Source: Pasteurella atlantica
Lineage (GTDB): Bacteria > Pseudomonadota > Gammaproteobacteria > Enterobacterales > Pasteurellaceae
Length of the DNA: 64,000 nucleotides
Assembly: GCF_963693435.1 (NCBI RefSeq)
Contig: NZ_OY856306.1
Span: 1,302,001-1,366,000, forward strand
Direction: 5' to 3'
Of the stretch, positions 49,248 through 58,557 are shown piece by piece (positions within the stretch are counted from its first letter, which is position 1; each line of letters begins with the position of its first letter). The position numbers and the translations under genes were made by a program. The notes beneath the pieces were generated by a model. That model worked only from the letters and a program-made list of their open reading frames with translations. It was not told the DNA's origin and did not search any database.

Positions 49248-50534
49248 TTATTTTAATAATTTAATCATCGCTAACGCTTTATGCTGAATTTCTTGCCATT
49301 CCGATTCAGGGGTAGAATTTCTCATAATTCCTGCTCCAGCATAGACGGTTATTTTGTTTTGTTGAATAAGAGCAGAACGTAATGTAACACAAAATTCGGC
49401 TTGTTCAGTATTTAAAAATCCAAGTGTGCCAGAGTACCAATTTCGTTCAAAATTTTCAGTTTGGAGAATAAAAGGGATAGCGGTATTTCTAGGATATCCA
49501 GCCACTGCGGCGGTTGGGTGAATTTGTTGTAAACATTCAGTATCACTGATATTTTCTTTTAATTCCATTTCAATTAAGCGACGAAGGTGTTGAACATTTG
49601 GTAAACGTTTGAGATGTGGTTCACCAATAGTGATATGATGAGAATAAGCGTTTAAGTTTTCACTAATATCATCAACAACATATTGATTTTCCAAATTATT
49701 TTTAGGGTCGCATAATAACCATCTTGCATTTTCTTTGGTCTGTTTTTGGTGATCTGTAACTGCAACAGTCCCAGCTAGTGCTTCTGTATAAAATTGTTGT
49801 TGTTCTCTTTTATAAAGTCGTTCAGGACTAGATCCCATAAAGGCTTTTTCATTCGTTTCTTGCCATAAGAAATGGAAACAATGTTTATTTTTCTGTTGAC
49901 TCAATGCTAAAAGATCGTAGGCAGAGATAGAATTTTCACAAATAAAATCAGTGGCATTAGCTAATACAACTTTGTTAAATGTTCCTTTTTCAATATGTTG
50001 AATGGCATTTTGAATATTTTTAGACCATTGTTCAAAATTGGTATAGGGCATACTTTTTAATAGATTACATTGTATTTTTTCTAATTCAGCGAATTGTTCA
50101 AAATTTTCAAAAAGAGTGTCGATAATTGTTTTTTCTTGTATTAAATGATTACCATCAATCACTAAGCAAGCGGTGACTTTTTGTTCTTTTTTTGCAAGTA
50201 GTAAACGAGGTAGAATAAAACAAGCTTCCCCTGAAAAGGGTATTCCACCAACAAGAGTGCAGTGATTTTTGTGGCTAAATTGTTGTGCTTGTTGAATATT
50301 ATTAAAAGATTTTACGGAACCAATAGCCGTTAAAGTCAATGTATTAATACGATTTTGCCAATAGTACTTAGGGTAGCTATTTTGTGCTTTTAGCCAACTT
50401 AATAGTGATTTATTCTCAATAGAACAAGATTGCTCAGCGTGGAGTATTATTAATCCATTATTGACATTTTTATGTTCGATAATTTGATCTAATTGAATTT
50501 TAAGTTGATTTTTTAATTGGTTAAATAATGTCAT
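49248..50534 (-). CDS. menF: Isochorismate synthase
   Basis: First step of menaquinone synthesis from chorismate. The 428-residue protein has the C-terminal chorismate-binding domain with FNKVVLANATDF, FMGSSPERLYKRE, EALAGTVAVTD, HPTAAVAGYPRNTA and YAGAGIMRNSTPESEW, the last two typical of isochorismate synthases. menF over entC is chosen from the nearby menC and lack of siderophore genes. Confidence 0.93.
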   Translation of the reverse strand: MTLFNQLKNQLKIQLDQIIEHKNVNNGLIILHAEQSCSIENKSLLSWLKAQNSYPKYYWQNRINTLTLTAIGSVKSFNNIQQAQQFSHKNHCTLVGGIPFSGEACFILPRLLLAKKEQKVTACLVIDGNHLIQEKTIIDTLFENFEQFAELEKIQCNLLKSMPYTNFEQWSKNIQNAIQHIEKGTFNKVVLANATDFICENSISAYDLLALSQQKNKHCFHFLWQETNEKAFMGSSPERLYKREQQQFYTEALAGTVAVTDHQKQTKENARWLLCDPKNNLENQYVVDDISENLNAYSHHITIGEPHLKRLPNVQHLRRLIEMELKENISDTECLQQIHPTAAVAGYPRNTAIPFILQTENFERNWYSGTLGFLNTEQAEFCVTLRSALIQQNKITVYAGAGIMRNSTPESEWQEIQHKALAMIKLLK

Positions 50535-50913
50535 TGGCAGATTTATAATGTTGAGTAAATGTAAGTAGTGTATGGTTAATAATTTCTTTAGGGTAGAGCG
50601 TACTTTTAATTTATCATTTCCCCCCTCCTAACCTCCCCCCGTAAACGAAGGGAGGAATAATTACACATAGACAAGATCTCCATAATTCCTGCCCTAACCT
50701 CTCCCCGCAAACGGAGGGAGGAATAATTGTATAAGCTCCAAATTCCCTCCTCCGCTTGCGGGGGAGGGTTAGGGAGGGGGAAAAGTATGCGGTTTCCCTG
50801 ATAATTTCTTATATTTTAACCTATTTTTTCTTTAAATTCTGAATAAGTTAAGGTAAAGTTGTTTGAACTCAATTTTTTAATGAAAAGTGACAAAAGTTAA
50901 AATAGGTAAAAAT
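50535..50913. other. Intergenic region menF-alaA with inverted-repeat element
   Basis: Holds the GC-rich element 50618-50782; no gene seen. The remaining bases before alaA may contain its promoter. Confidence 0.6.
50618..50782. repeat. GC-rich inverted-repeat element, copy 2
   Basis: Left arm 50618-50657 (TTCCCCCCTCCTAACCTCCC onwards), a direct copy at 50686-50723, and an inverse right arm at 50743-50782 (TTCCCTCCTCCGCTTGCGGG onwards). Same three-part plan as 24991-25134, where the middle copy is shortened. Confidence 0.82.
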
Positions 50914-52134
50914 ATGAAAAGTTTTCCAAAATCCAGCAAGTTAGATAATGTTTGTTATGACATTCGAGGTCCTGTCCATAAAGAAGCAATGCGATTGGAA
51001 GAGGAAGGGCATAAATTACTTAAATTAAATATTGGCAATCCTGCACCATTTGGTTTTGAAGCCCCTGATGAAGTATTGGTTGACATTATTCATAACTTAC
51101 CGACAGCACAGGGTTATGGTGATTCAAAAGGCTTATATTCAGCTCGAAAGGCCATTGTGCAATATTATCAATCTAAAGGATTATTAGATATTGATGTCAA
51201 TGATGTCTATATTGGTAATGGTGTATCTGAATTGATCACAATATCAATGCAAGCATTATTAAATGAAGGCGATGAAATCCTTATTCCAATGCCTGATTAT
51301 CCTCTTTGGACGGCTGCTGCCACTCTTTCAGGGGGTAACGTTAAACATTATTTGTGTGATGAAGAGAATGATTGGTTTCCAGATATTGCAGATATTAAAT
51401 CTAAAATTACCGAGAAAACCAAAGCCATTGTGGTGATTAATCCTAATAATCCGACTGGTGTGGTGTATAGCCGTGAGATTTTATTAGAAATAGCACAAGT
51501 GGCACGTGAGCATAACTTGATTGTATTTGCCGATGAAATTTATGACAAAATTCTATATGACGATGCTGTTCATTATCATATCGCTGCATTAGCCCCTGAT
51601 CTTTTCACAATTACCTTAAATGGCTTGTCAAAGGCATATCGAGTCGCAGGATTTCGTCAAGGTTGGATGGTATTAAGTGGTGGAGCAAAATATCAAGCAG
51701 AAGGCTATATTGAAGGATTAGATATGCTTTCTTCTATGCGTTTATGTGCCAACACGCCAATGCAACACGGTATTCAAACTGCACTAGGTGGTTATCAAAG
51801 TATTAATGAATTTATTATTCCAGGTGGGCGTTTATTAGAACAACGTGATGTGGCATATAATTTAGTAACTCAAATACCGGGAATCAGCTGTGTTAAGCCA
51901 AAGGGTGCAATGTATTTATTCCCTAAAATTGATACCGAAATGTACAATATTAAAGATGATCAGAAATTTGTATTGGATTTATTAAAGCAAGAAAAAGTAC
52001 TTCTAGTACAAGGTACAGGTTTCAATTGGCATAAACCTGACCATTTCCGTATTGTAACCTTGCCTTATGTGTATCAATTAGAAGAAGCGATTGGACGATT
52101 AGAGCGATTTTTGAAAACTTATCGTCAGTCGTAA
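50914..52134 (+). CDS. alaA: Alanine-synthesising transaminase AlaA
   Basis: PLP glutamate-pyruvate aminotransferase, main source of alanine in E. coli. The 406-residue protein aligns by eye with E. coli AlaA along its length: SSKLDNVCYDIRGPVHKEA, LNIGNPAPFGFEAPDE, NPNNPTGVVYS, FADEIYDKILYDD and the PLP lysine in LNGLSKAYRVAGFRQGW. The ATG at 50914 (MKSFPKSSKL) is preferred over a GTG at 50887 because of its AGGTAAAAAT ribosome site and family length. Confidence 0.94.
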   Translation: MKSFPKSSKLDNVCYDIRGPVHKEAMRLEEEGHKLLKLNIGNPAPFGFEAPDEVLVDIIHNLPTAQGYGDSKGLYSARKAIVQYYQSKGLLDIDVNDVYIGNGVSELITISMQALLNEGDEILIPMPDYPLWTAAATLSGGNVKHYLCDEENDWFPDIADIKSKITEKTKAIVVINPNNPTGVVYSREILLEIAQVAREHNLIVFADEIYDKILYDDAVHYHIAALAPDLFTITLNGLSKAYRVAGFRQGWMVLSGGAKYQAEGYIEGLDMLSSMRLCANTPMQHGIQTALGGYQSINEFIIPGGRLLEQRDVAYNLVTQIPGISCVKPKGAMYLFPKIDTEMYNIKDDQKFVLDLLKQEKVLLVQGTGFNWHKPDHFRIVTLPYVYQLEEAIGRLERFLKTYRQS

Positions 52135-52212
52135 ATATAATATTGAGAATAGCGGTCACTTGTTTATTAAAATTTGCAAAAATTAAGGAAAAGTGACTGT
52201 TGTTTTGTTTTT

Positions 52213-52374
52213 ATGAATAAATACATAACAAATGGTTATTTTGATATTTTAGTTAAAAATAAAATTACCAATAGAATGTGGTATCAAGATAAAACGAAAG
52301 ATAAATGTGAAGAGAAAACACAAATTGACTTCAAAAATTCAGTAGTAAAATTTGTGCAAGGAATATACCAATAA
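52213..52374 (+). CDS. Small uncertain ORF of about 53 residues
   Basis: From an ATG at 52213 the frame reads MNKYITNGYFDILVKNKITN and continues with a Lys/Glu-rich part ending VVKFVQGIYQ. The frame is also open upstream to a TTG at 52174. It lies after an uptake-signal-like segment and 21 bases before the next gene, on the same strand. No good ribosome site is seen, so it may be non-coding or a gene remnant. Confidence 0.3.
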   Translation: MNKYITNGYFDILVKNKITNRMWYQDKTKDKCEEKTQIDFKNSVVKFVQGIYQ

Positions 52375-52395
52375 TTTATTAAAGAGAATAACCAA

Positions 52396-53514
52396 ATGAA
52401 AAAAATAGCTATTTTATTGTTATCAGTATTGATACAAACAGCCTATGCCCAAGAGTTTATCCAGTTAATTGGATTGGAGACAGACAACTCGGGTTTTAGT
52501 GAAGGCAGTTATAGTGTGATGTATGACAATACGAATGATGATAAACAAAAAGTAAAATCTTATGTGCCACTTAAAACATTGGGTATTTATCGCAAGGATA
52601 ATAAGGTACAGATTTTTAGTTTAGATTATTTATTAGTACCGACTAAAAAAGGGTTTTTATACGCAACAATGGGAGTAGAGGAAACAAAAATAAATCCAGC
52701 TGATTATGAGGAGTATTTATCTGAAGATGCATTAAAAGAGTATCAACTGGGTTCTTCTATCACTAAACCTAAATTCTTTAAAAATAAAAAACAACTCCTT
52801 ACTTTTATGCAAAAACAAATGCCCACTTTTCAAGATGCGATCAGTATAGATTTTGAGAAAATCTCCTACCTTAATGCTAATTTTTATCTAACCACAGGGT
52901 TTGAATCAGAAGTGAATGGTAGTGCTTCTTGGTTTAATGCTATGGAAAAAACAGCGATTTATCCTTTGGATTGGCAAGGGAAATTATCCAATGAATTATT
53001 GGACTATGTTGATAACAATACAAAAAATAATGTTGTGATAAGAGCGATCTCTCAAGGAGCTTATGAGTCTATTGAGACAGACATCACCAAAGATTATGTA
53101 TTACCTTGGGCGGGAAGTATTGATAACCATAAAGAGGTTTATTTTGATTTACAGATTGGTAATAATGGCGTGTATGTCGTACCAATGGTATTACTTAATG
53201 GTAATTCCTCTCGACGCTTTTTAGCTCCCACTCAACCTTTGTCTTTATATAGTAAAAAAGATTTTTATAAAACCAAGATACATAAAGCTTTAAAACTCAC
53301 CCCTCCACAATGGAATCAAACCGATGATTTATGGCTCTTTAATTCACCTGATCAATCTACTTATATTATAATAGATAAAAATAAAAGGTTAGTTGTAAAG
53401 GACATCAAGTCTAATCAAATTTTAGCTTCTCAAAAAATAAATTTTAACAATATAATTATGTCTGAATTTGCTGTGGGTAATTATGCTCAAAAATGGAAAG
53501 AGCAGTTTGAGTAA
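52396..53514 (+). CDS. Secreted protein of unknown function
   Basis: I do not recognise this 372-residue protein. An N-terminal signal peptide (MKKIAILLLSVLIQTAYA, cleavage before QEF) is clear, with an AAAGAGAATAACCAA ribosome site. The mature part is mixed acidic and aromatic-rich with no cysteine and no membrane segment; VYFDLQIGNNGVYVVPMVLL and the C-terminal DQSTYIIIDKNKRLVVKDIK suggest beta structure. Its 3' end overlaps a small opposite-strand ORF. It opens the accessory region that holds SMI1/KNR4 immunity-type genes, so a link with toxin/immunity traffic is possible but unproven. Confidence 0.75.
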   Translation: MKKIAILLLSVLIQTAYAQEFIQLIGLETDNSGFSEGSYSVMYDNTNDDKQKVKSYVPLKTLGIYRKDNKVQIFSLDYLLVPTKKGFLYATMGVEETKINPADYEEYLSEDALKEYQLGSSITKPKFFKNKKQLLTFMQKQMPTFQDAISIDFEKISYLNANFYLTTGFESEVNGSASWFNAMEKTAIYPLDWQGKLSNELLDYVDNNTKNNVVIRAISQGAYESIETDITKDYVLPWAGSIDNHKEVYFDLQIGNNGVYVVPMVLLNGNSSRRFLAPTQPLSLYSKKDFYKTKIHKALKLTPPQWNQTDDLWLFNSPDQSTYIIIDKNKRLVVKDIKSNQILASQKINFNNIIMSEFAVGNYAQKWKEQFE

Positions 53515-53697
53515 GAATAAAATCTTATTTAAATTAACTGCATCGACTAATTTACTAAATAATTTTTTTTGAAAGATTCCCTCATTGTCTTCCACGTACC
53601 AAAACTCCCTGAAATCACATTTAATTTTACCAGGAATTTCATTCACATAAGTAAGAGGATCAAATCCCAAAATTTCTTCAAGCGTTTTTGTCATCAT
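53422..53697 (-). pseudogene. Probably truncated small gene
   Basis: The first ~55 codons look genuine: MMTKTLEEILGFDPLTYVNE with an AAGGAAATAA ribosome site, continuing through KCDFREFWYVEDNEGIFQKK. After about residue 56 the frame becomes hydrophobic and runs antisense through the end of the 52396 gene, which suggests the original 3' part was deleted. Likely a remnant of a small cytoplasmic, perhaps immunity-type, protein. Not recognised. Confidence 0.45.
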
Positions 53698-53774
53698 TTA
53701 TTTCCTTTTTGTAAAGTTCGGGGTTTTGTTTTAATTACTTTTTTTATATAACATACTGATTTTTTGATGAAATT

Positions 53775-53804
53775 TGTAGAGGTGTAGCATACTACACCTC
53801 TACA
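53775..53804. repeat. Palindromic repeat, 13-bp arms
   Basis: TGTAGAGGTGTAG and CTACACCTCTACA around CATA. Cleanest member of the TGTAGAG family; compare 7063, where the inner bases GCATA replace GTGTAG with pairing kept. Confidence 0.8.
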
Positions 53805-53906
53805 CAAAATATTTAAGTTAAACCAAGATTAAATGTATTGCTGGCATATCATCTTTGCTAATATATCTTTTATTAACAGCTTTTATACTACGAAAACTTG
53901 TCAGAA

Positions 53907-54405
53907 TTATATTCTCCAAGCGGGTTGAAATTCAATCTTTTCAGATGGAAAGTCTTCTGGAAAGGCATCATAGCGAACTTCTTTACTCAGTAACAAATAT
54001 AAAAAATCGACAAAATTATAGGGCGTATGTTGTGCTTCTAGAGAGCGGCATTCTATTATAGAAACTGTCCAATCATTGATATTTCCAGCCGTTTTCCAAA
54101 GTAAGTAATCGCCATTATCTGTTTGTCCAAAAGGATATAACCCATTCTTTTCAGGATATACATTAAAATTACAATAGTCAGGTTGCTCAATTTTGATAGA
54201 CTGTAAATCATCGAGATATTAAATCTCGTGGAGTGAAATCATTTTTAGAAGCATAATTAAAAATACTTAAGAAAAAATCAATTTGCCCAGAACCATAAAT
54301 AGAAATAAATTCAATATAATCATTGGGTAAGTTTATATTTATATCCATCTTGATATTTTCAACAGGATTATTGGGAATAGGTAAAATTTTGATTAATTTA
54401 TTCAT
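53907..54405 (-). pseudogene. SMI1/KNR4-family (SUKH) gene, frameshifted
   Basis: From the ATG at 54405 the frame reads MNKLIKILPIPNNPVENIKM and LPNDYIEFISIYGSGQIDFF, then stops at about 54211. A one-base shift at about 54215-54225 (GATTTAATATCTCGATGA) restores the frame YLDDLQSIKIEQPDYCNF... then GLYPFGQTDNGDYLLWKTAG and EFQPAWRI before a TAA at 53907. Joined, this gives about 165 residues with the LP-DY--F---YG-G and PFG-TDNGD--LW motifs of SUKH proteins, which commonly serve as immunity proteins against polymorphic toxins. A single indel explains the break; a sequencing error cannot be excluded. Confidence 0.8.
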
Positions 54406-54435
54406 AATTTATTTTCTTTTTAATATGCCTTAATT

Positions 54436-54984
54436 TTATAAATTGGCAGAAATCAATATCCCTTCCTTACTTAAAACCGCATTAATTCGCTCTAGTTCTG
54501 ATGATTCAACAAGCCATAAATAGTTTTGATTATCTAAATTTGTGATTTTTCCATTTTTGTTATCGGATAAAATCCATGCTTTTAATGTGAGTTGAGAAAG
54601 AGGAAAAATCAGATGATTATCGTTTAATATATTTATAGGATACACCATTCTTAATTGATTGAAATATAACGGCGTTTCATCAGTGCGAGAGGGGAGTTGA
54701 TCGCCCCATTCATAAGGTGATTCATTGTTATATAGGGTTTCAACACCTAGCCCTAAAGCGTAGCTAAAAACCTCAGACATACTGCCATACAATTGGTAAC
54801 CAATACCATATACAATATGGGTTTTATCTGAAATAGTGGTTAAAAAATGAATTATCTTTTCACTTTCTAGGGTTGAGATATTATCAAGAAACTGAATTTC
54901 GATATAATTCATCTCTTCCCCAACCTCGGATTGTTTGTCAAAAAACGCAAATCCCACATCCCATAATCTATCGGTTGAAGAATA
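54436..54984 (-). pseudogene. Unknown gene, 3' part, separated by IS630-type insertion
   Basis: Codes for about 180 C-terminal residues (STDRLWDVGFAFFDKQSEVG ... ELERINAVLSKEGILISANL). It joins exactly to the 5' part at 55895-56136: removing the element and one TA restores LLYS-STDRLWDV in frame, a 262-residue protein. The apparent TTG start at 54990 uses bases of the insertion sequence. Function not recognised; neighbours suggest an immunity-type protein. Confidence 0.8.
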
Positions 54985-55894
54985 TAGCAAAAGTAAAATT
55001 ATATGGCATAATATAAACTACCAACTGTTTAAGGTATAAAATATGAGCTATTCATTAGATTTCCGCCGAAAAGTATTTGAAATAAAGGCGAAGAAAGGTT
55101 TAACCTTTGAAGAAACAAGTCAATATTTTAATATTGGTATCAGAACGTTGTTCCGTTGGAAAAAGAAAATTGAGCCTTGTACAACTCGTAATAAGCCTGC
55201 AACAAAGATTGATATGGACGCATTACTCAAAGATGTTGAGTTATATCCTGATGCTTATCAGTATGAAAGAGCGGAACGTTTTGGTGTAACTCAAAGGGCA
55301 ATTGGTTTTGCCCTTAAACGATTGGGTATTAGCTATAAAAAAAACACTAAAACATCCCAAAGCAAACGAAGATGCTCGTATCAAATTTCAGGAAAAAATG
55401 AATGATTTTTCTAAGCAAGGAAAAACAATTATTTACTTAGATGAAAGTGGCTTTGCAAAAGATATGCCTAGAACACATGGCTATTGTAGGAAAGGACAGC
55501 GATGTTATGGACATCAAGATTGGCATGCAAAAGGGCGAATTAATGTGATTGGTGCAATTATAGGTTTTACTTTTCTAACGGTATCCTTATTTGAAGGCAA
55601 TATTAATTCAGACACGTTTTATGCTTGGCTAAAACAGGATTTATTACCTAAGGTGAAGCCTGATTCTGTTTTAGTGATGGATAATGCGACGTTTCATAAA
55701 CGTCAGGATATGATAACAGCTATCCAAGATAAAGGTGTCATTTTAGAATTTCTTCCACCTTATAGTCCTGACTTGAATCCCATTGAAAAAAAGTGGGCTC
55801 AAGCCAAGTCTATTAGGAAGAAGTTAAGATGTGATGATATTAACTTTTTATTTCAGGAATATTTTAACTATGTCAAATTATAATACTTTGGCTA
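54985..55894 (+). mobile_element. IS630-family insertion sequence, about 910 bp
   Basis: The imperfect terminal inverted repeats are TAGCAAAAGTAAAATTATAT at the left and TAGCCAAAGTATTATAATTT (complement strand) at the right. A TA target duplication (54983-54984 and 55895-55896) flanks it, as expected for IS630/Tc1-mariner elements. It carries one transposase gene in two frames and lies inside an unknown gene read on the minus strand. Confidence 0.92.
55043..55883 (+). CDS. IS630-family transposase in two overlapping frames
   Basis: DDE transposase. Frame one (55043-55405) codes the helix-turn-helix part MSYSLDFRRKVFEIKAKKGL with a second HTH about FGVTQRAIGFALKRLG. The catalytic part is in another frame (open to 55883): TIIYLDESGFAKDMPRTHGY (first Asp), SVLVMDNATFHK (second Asp), YSPDLNPIEKKWAQAK (Glu). 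The frames join at a run of eight A (about 55334-55341): losing one A or gaining two gives ISYKK-TLKHPKANEDA in frame. Transcriptional slippage on the A run is plausible and known for IS elements; otherwise the gene is a frameshift mutant. Confidence 0.9.
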
Positions 55895-56136
55895 TATAAT
55901 AGTCTAAAATTATCAATCAGATTATTATCTATTTGATATTGCAACTCTTCTAAACTGGCTTCTATTTCAGACACTGTTTCACCTTGACTATCTGGAGAAT
56001 GAGATTGCATATAAGAAATATGATTTGGAACGATATTGAATAGATTAAAAAAATGACGAGCAAATTGATAAATGGTTTTTATTGGAAGCGTATTTAAGTC
56101 ATATAATGTAATGCCATTGATTTTTTGTTTCATCAT
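55895..56136 (-). pseudogene. Unknown gene, 5' part, cut by IS630-type element
   Basis: Starts MMKQKINGITLYDLNTLPIK with an AAAAAGGAAAA ribosome site and reads 82 residues to LLYS, where the insertion begins (the frame then stops inside it). It continues with the 54436-54984 segment. It lies nine bases after the 56146 SMI1/KNR4 gene, so the two formed an operon. Confidence 0.8.
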
Positions 56137-56145
56137 TTTTCCTTT

Positions 56146-56526
56146 TTAGGCTAATTTTAAAAGAAAGTTATCTAAATTATCGCCTTCTAACTCAAAGCAA
56201 CCAAAGTCCATATCATAATAATAGATTAGTCCGTAATTTTCTGCACCATATCCGATACAAAAAACTTGATTTCCCCCCATTGCAACAAGAAAGGGTAACA
56301 GGTTGTCTATTTCCATATAAGGTGCAAAATTAGTTAATACTGTTTCATATTCATCATCAGGAATTACTTCTGAAATCACAATTTTATCTTCTGGAATTTC
56401 TGTGTTTAAGTTTTTATAACAAGAAGTTAGCAATACTTTATTTTCAAGTAATACAGTATTATTTATTTTATCTTTTAGTAAGAGAGTAATTTTTTTGTAG
56501 TTGTCCATTGTGAACTCTTTTTTCAT
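56146..56526 (-). CDS. SMI1/KNR4-family (SUKH-like) protein
   Basis: A 126-residue cytoplasmic protein, acidic, with the SUKH-type segments EYETVLTNFAPYMEIDNLLP, FLVAMGGNQVFCIGYGAENYG and FGCFELEGDNLDNFLLKLA. Such proteins are often immunity partners of polymorphic or contact-dependent toxins; no toxin gene is in the window. A second start at 56508 (MDNYKKITLLLKD) has a better-placed GAG, so the true length may be 120. Followed by the IS-interrupted gene. Confidence 0.7.
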   Translation of the reverse strand: MKKEFTMDNYKKITLLLKDKINNTVLLENKVLLTSCYKNLNTEIPEDKIVISEVIPDDEYETVLTNFAPYMEIDNLLPFLVAMGGNQVFCIGYGAENYGLIYYYDMDFGCFELEGDNLDNFLLKLA

Positions 56527-56685
56527 TTTTAGTTTTGATATTGTGCTATATTATCATTGTATCCCTATAAAACAAGCGGATAGATTAAATCGAAAATTAA
56601 CAAATTTAATTCCTTAGGTAGACAGTGTATGCTCTGCAAATTTTCTTAAATGAGAACAAAAATTTTCCCTTTTTTGTTTGTGTTA

Positions 56686-56713
56686 TTGTACAATAACCGT
56701 CACTTTTTATAAT
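56686..56713 (+). promoter_or_regulatory. Possible mukF promoter
   Basis: TTGTAC and TATAAT with a 16-base spacer, about 24 bases before the mukF ATG. By eye only. Confidence 0.4.
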
Positions 56714-56736
56714 ATACGAAATAATGAACAACCCCT

Positions 56737-58071
56737 ATGCAAAATGAATTGGCACAGACACTTCCAGAACTGATTGATTGGACAAAATCACGAGAATTTT
56801 CACTTTCGTTATCAACAGAACGATTAGCCTTTCTTTTGGCGATTTCTATTTATAATAATGAACAGTCATTAGATGGTGAAATGCTTGAAAGTGATTTGGT
56901 TGATTTATTTCGTTATGTCTCTACCAGTTTTGAACAAGCAGAAAACACGCTGATACAACGTGCCAATAATGCAATCAATGATTTAGTTAAACAACGCTTT
57001 TTAAACCGTTTTAGTAGTGATTTTACGGAAGGATTATCTATTTATCGCTTAACGCCCTTAGGTGTTGGTGTCGCAGATTATTATGTACGTCAAAGAGAAT
57101 TTTCAACTTTACGCTTATCTATCCAGCTTTCTATTGTTGCGGATGAAATAGAGCGAGCTTCAAATGCAGCAGAAGAAAATGGTGATGAACGTTTTTGGCG
57201 TAGTCAGGTTTTTGCACCTTTAAAATATTCTGTTGCTGAAATTTTTGATAGTATCGATCTTTCACAGCGGGCAATGGACGAAAATCAGCAACAAATTCGT
57301 GATCGTATCGCACAATTATTAAGTCAAAATTGGCACGAGGCGATTTCAAGTTGTGAACAACTGTTAGACGAAACATCGGTTAGCTTGCGAGAATTACAAG
57401 ATACACTCAATGCCGCAGGGGATAAATTACAATCTCAGTTATTACGTATTCAAAGCTGTTTAATCGGACGAAATGATTTAGATTTTGTGGATAGCTTAAT
57501 TGTCAATTTACAAAATAAATTAGACCGCATTATTAGTTGGGGACAGCAATCTATCGATCTTTGGATCGGTTACGATCGCCACGTGCATAAATTTATCCGA
57601 ACAGCGATTGATATGGATAAAAATCGTGTGTTTGGGCAACGTTTACGCAAATCTATTCAAGGCTATTTTGATGATCCGTGGATGTTATATTTTGCCAAAG
57701 CAGAATCAATGCTCGATCTACGTGATGACGAACTCGCCTTTAATGAAGCGGATGCTGTAGGTGAATTACCAACAGAATTAGAATATGAATCGCTGTCTGA
57801 CGTACAAGAGCAAATTATTGAACTAATGCAAGCTCACTTAATGCCTTATCGAGAGCAAGGTAAGCGGTTAGATTTAAGTGAGATTTTACGAGATCAATTG
57901 GCTAAATACCCAGAAAGCCGTCATTTTGATGTGGCTCGAATTATTGTGGATCAAGCGGTTAAATTAGGTATGGCAAGCGAAGACAGACAAGCCGTTTACC
58001 CACAATGGCAAGCCATCAACAATCAAGGTGCAGAAGTGCAAGCGAATATAATTGATGAATATAAAAATTAG
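56737..58071 (+). CDS. mukF: Condensin kleisin subunit MukF
   Basis: Kleisin of the MukBEF condensin that compacts and segregates the chromosome. The 444-residue protein has the N-terminal winged helix ([20 protein letters not shown]), middle helical region, and C-terminal winged helix that binds the MukB head ([36 protein letters not shown]). The chosen ATG aligns with the E. coli start. Normally followed directly by mukE; here a palindromic repeat and another gene come between. Confidence 0.97.
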   Translation: MQNELAQTLPELIDWTKSREFSLSLSTERLAFLLAISIYNNEQSLDGEMLESDLVDLFRYVSTSFEQAENTLIQRANNAINDLVKQRFLNRFSSDFTEGLSIYRLTPLGVGVADYYVRQREFSTLRLSIQLSIVADEIERASNAAEENGDERFWRSQVFAPLKYSVAEIFDSIDLSQRAMDENQQQIRDRIAQLLSQNWHEAISSCEQLLDETSVSLRELQDTLNAAGDKLQSQLLRIQSCLIGRNDLDFVDSLIVNLQNKLDRIISWGQQSIDLWIGYDRHVHKFIRTAIDMDKNRVFGQRLRKSIQGYFDDPWMLYFAKAESMLDLRDDELAFNEADAVGELPTELEYESLSDVQEQIIELMQAHLMPYREQGKRLDLSEILRDQLAKYPESRHFDVARIIVDQAVKLGMASEDRQAVYPQWQAINNQGAEVQANIIDEYKN

Positions 58072-58079
58072 CAAATAAC

Positions 58080-58105
58080 GTAGAAACAGGGAATACCCTG
58101 TTTTT
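58080..58105. repeat. Palindromic repeat between mukF and the DUF2853 gene
   Basis: GTAGAAACAGGG, AATA, CCCTGTTTTTGC: same family as 37484 and 39484. It lies nine bases after the mukF stop. Confidence 0.65.
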
Positions 58106-58170
58106 GCGAAATAATAAATAATATGCTATATTCAAAAAGCGTTTATTCCATAATCAAAAGAGGTAACAAA

Positions 58171-58512
58171 ATGAGTAAATTAGACGAAAAATTCGAACTA
58201 TACCGCAAAACATTAGTTGAAAAATGTAATGTAACACCTGATGAAGAATTGCTAAAAGGCGTGATCAAAGCAATGGGACCTTCAATCTACAACGCTGATG
58301 GCGAAATCGTAGCAATGAGCGACAAAGATGAAGTAACAACTTTAAAAGAAAATTTTGTTAAGAAAAAATTAGGTTTAACTGATGATGTTGAAGTTGAAAA
58401 AGTCGTTGATAAAGCTTTTGATACTATCGGTCGTTCAAACCCAAGAAAATATCGTGCAGTAGTATGTTATTTGATGGTGGTTGCATTAGGTAAAGAAGCA
58501 TTATTTAAGTAA
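58171..58512 (+). CDS. DUF2853 family protein
   Basis: Small cytoplasmic protein of 113 residues. The start at 58171 (MSKLDEKFELYRKTL) has an AAAAGAGGTAACAAA ribosome site; a frame open from 58123 adds 16 unlikely residues. Family hallmarks seen are VTPDEELLKGVIKAMGPSIY with NADGE, VKKKLGLTDD and GRSNPRKYRAVVCYL. The function of DUF2853 is not known to me. Placed between mukF and mukE, with palindromic repeats on both sides and its own terminator, it looks like an inserted gene rather than a part of the condensin operon. Confidence 0.85.
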   Translation: MSKLDEKFELYRKTLVEKCNVTPDEELLKGVIKAMGPSIYNADGEIVAMSDKDEVTTLKENFVKKKLGLTDDVEVEKVVDKAFDTIGRSNPRKYRAVVCYLMVVALGKEALFK

Positions 58513-58557
58513 GTCATTCAAAAAGTAGTATATTAAATGCTCCTTTTTATACATTAT

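Noticed and set aside
52396-56526. Prophage or conjugative element
   Set aside because: Only one IS and small immunity-type genes; no integrase, structural or transfer genes and no attachment repeat at the tRNA genes.
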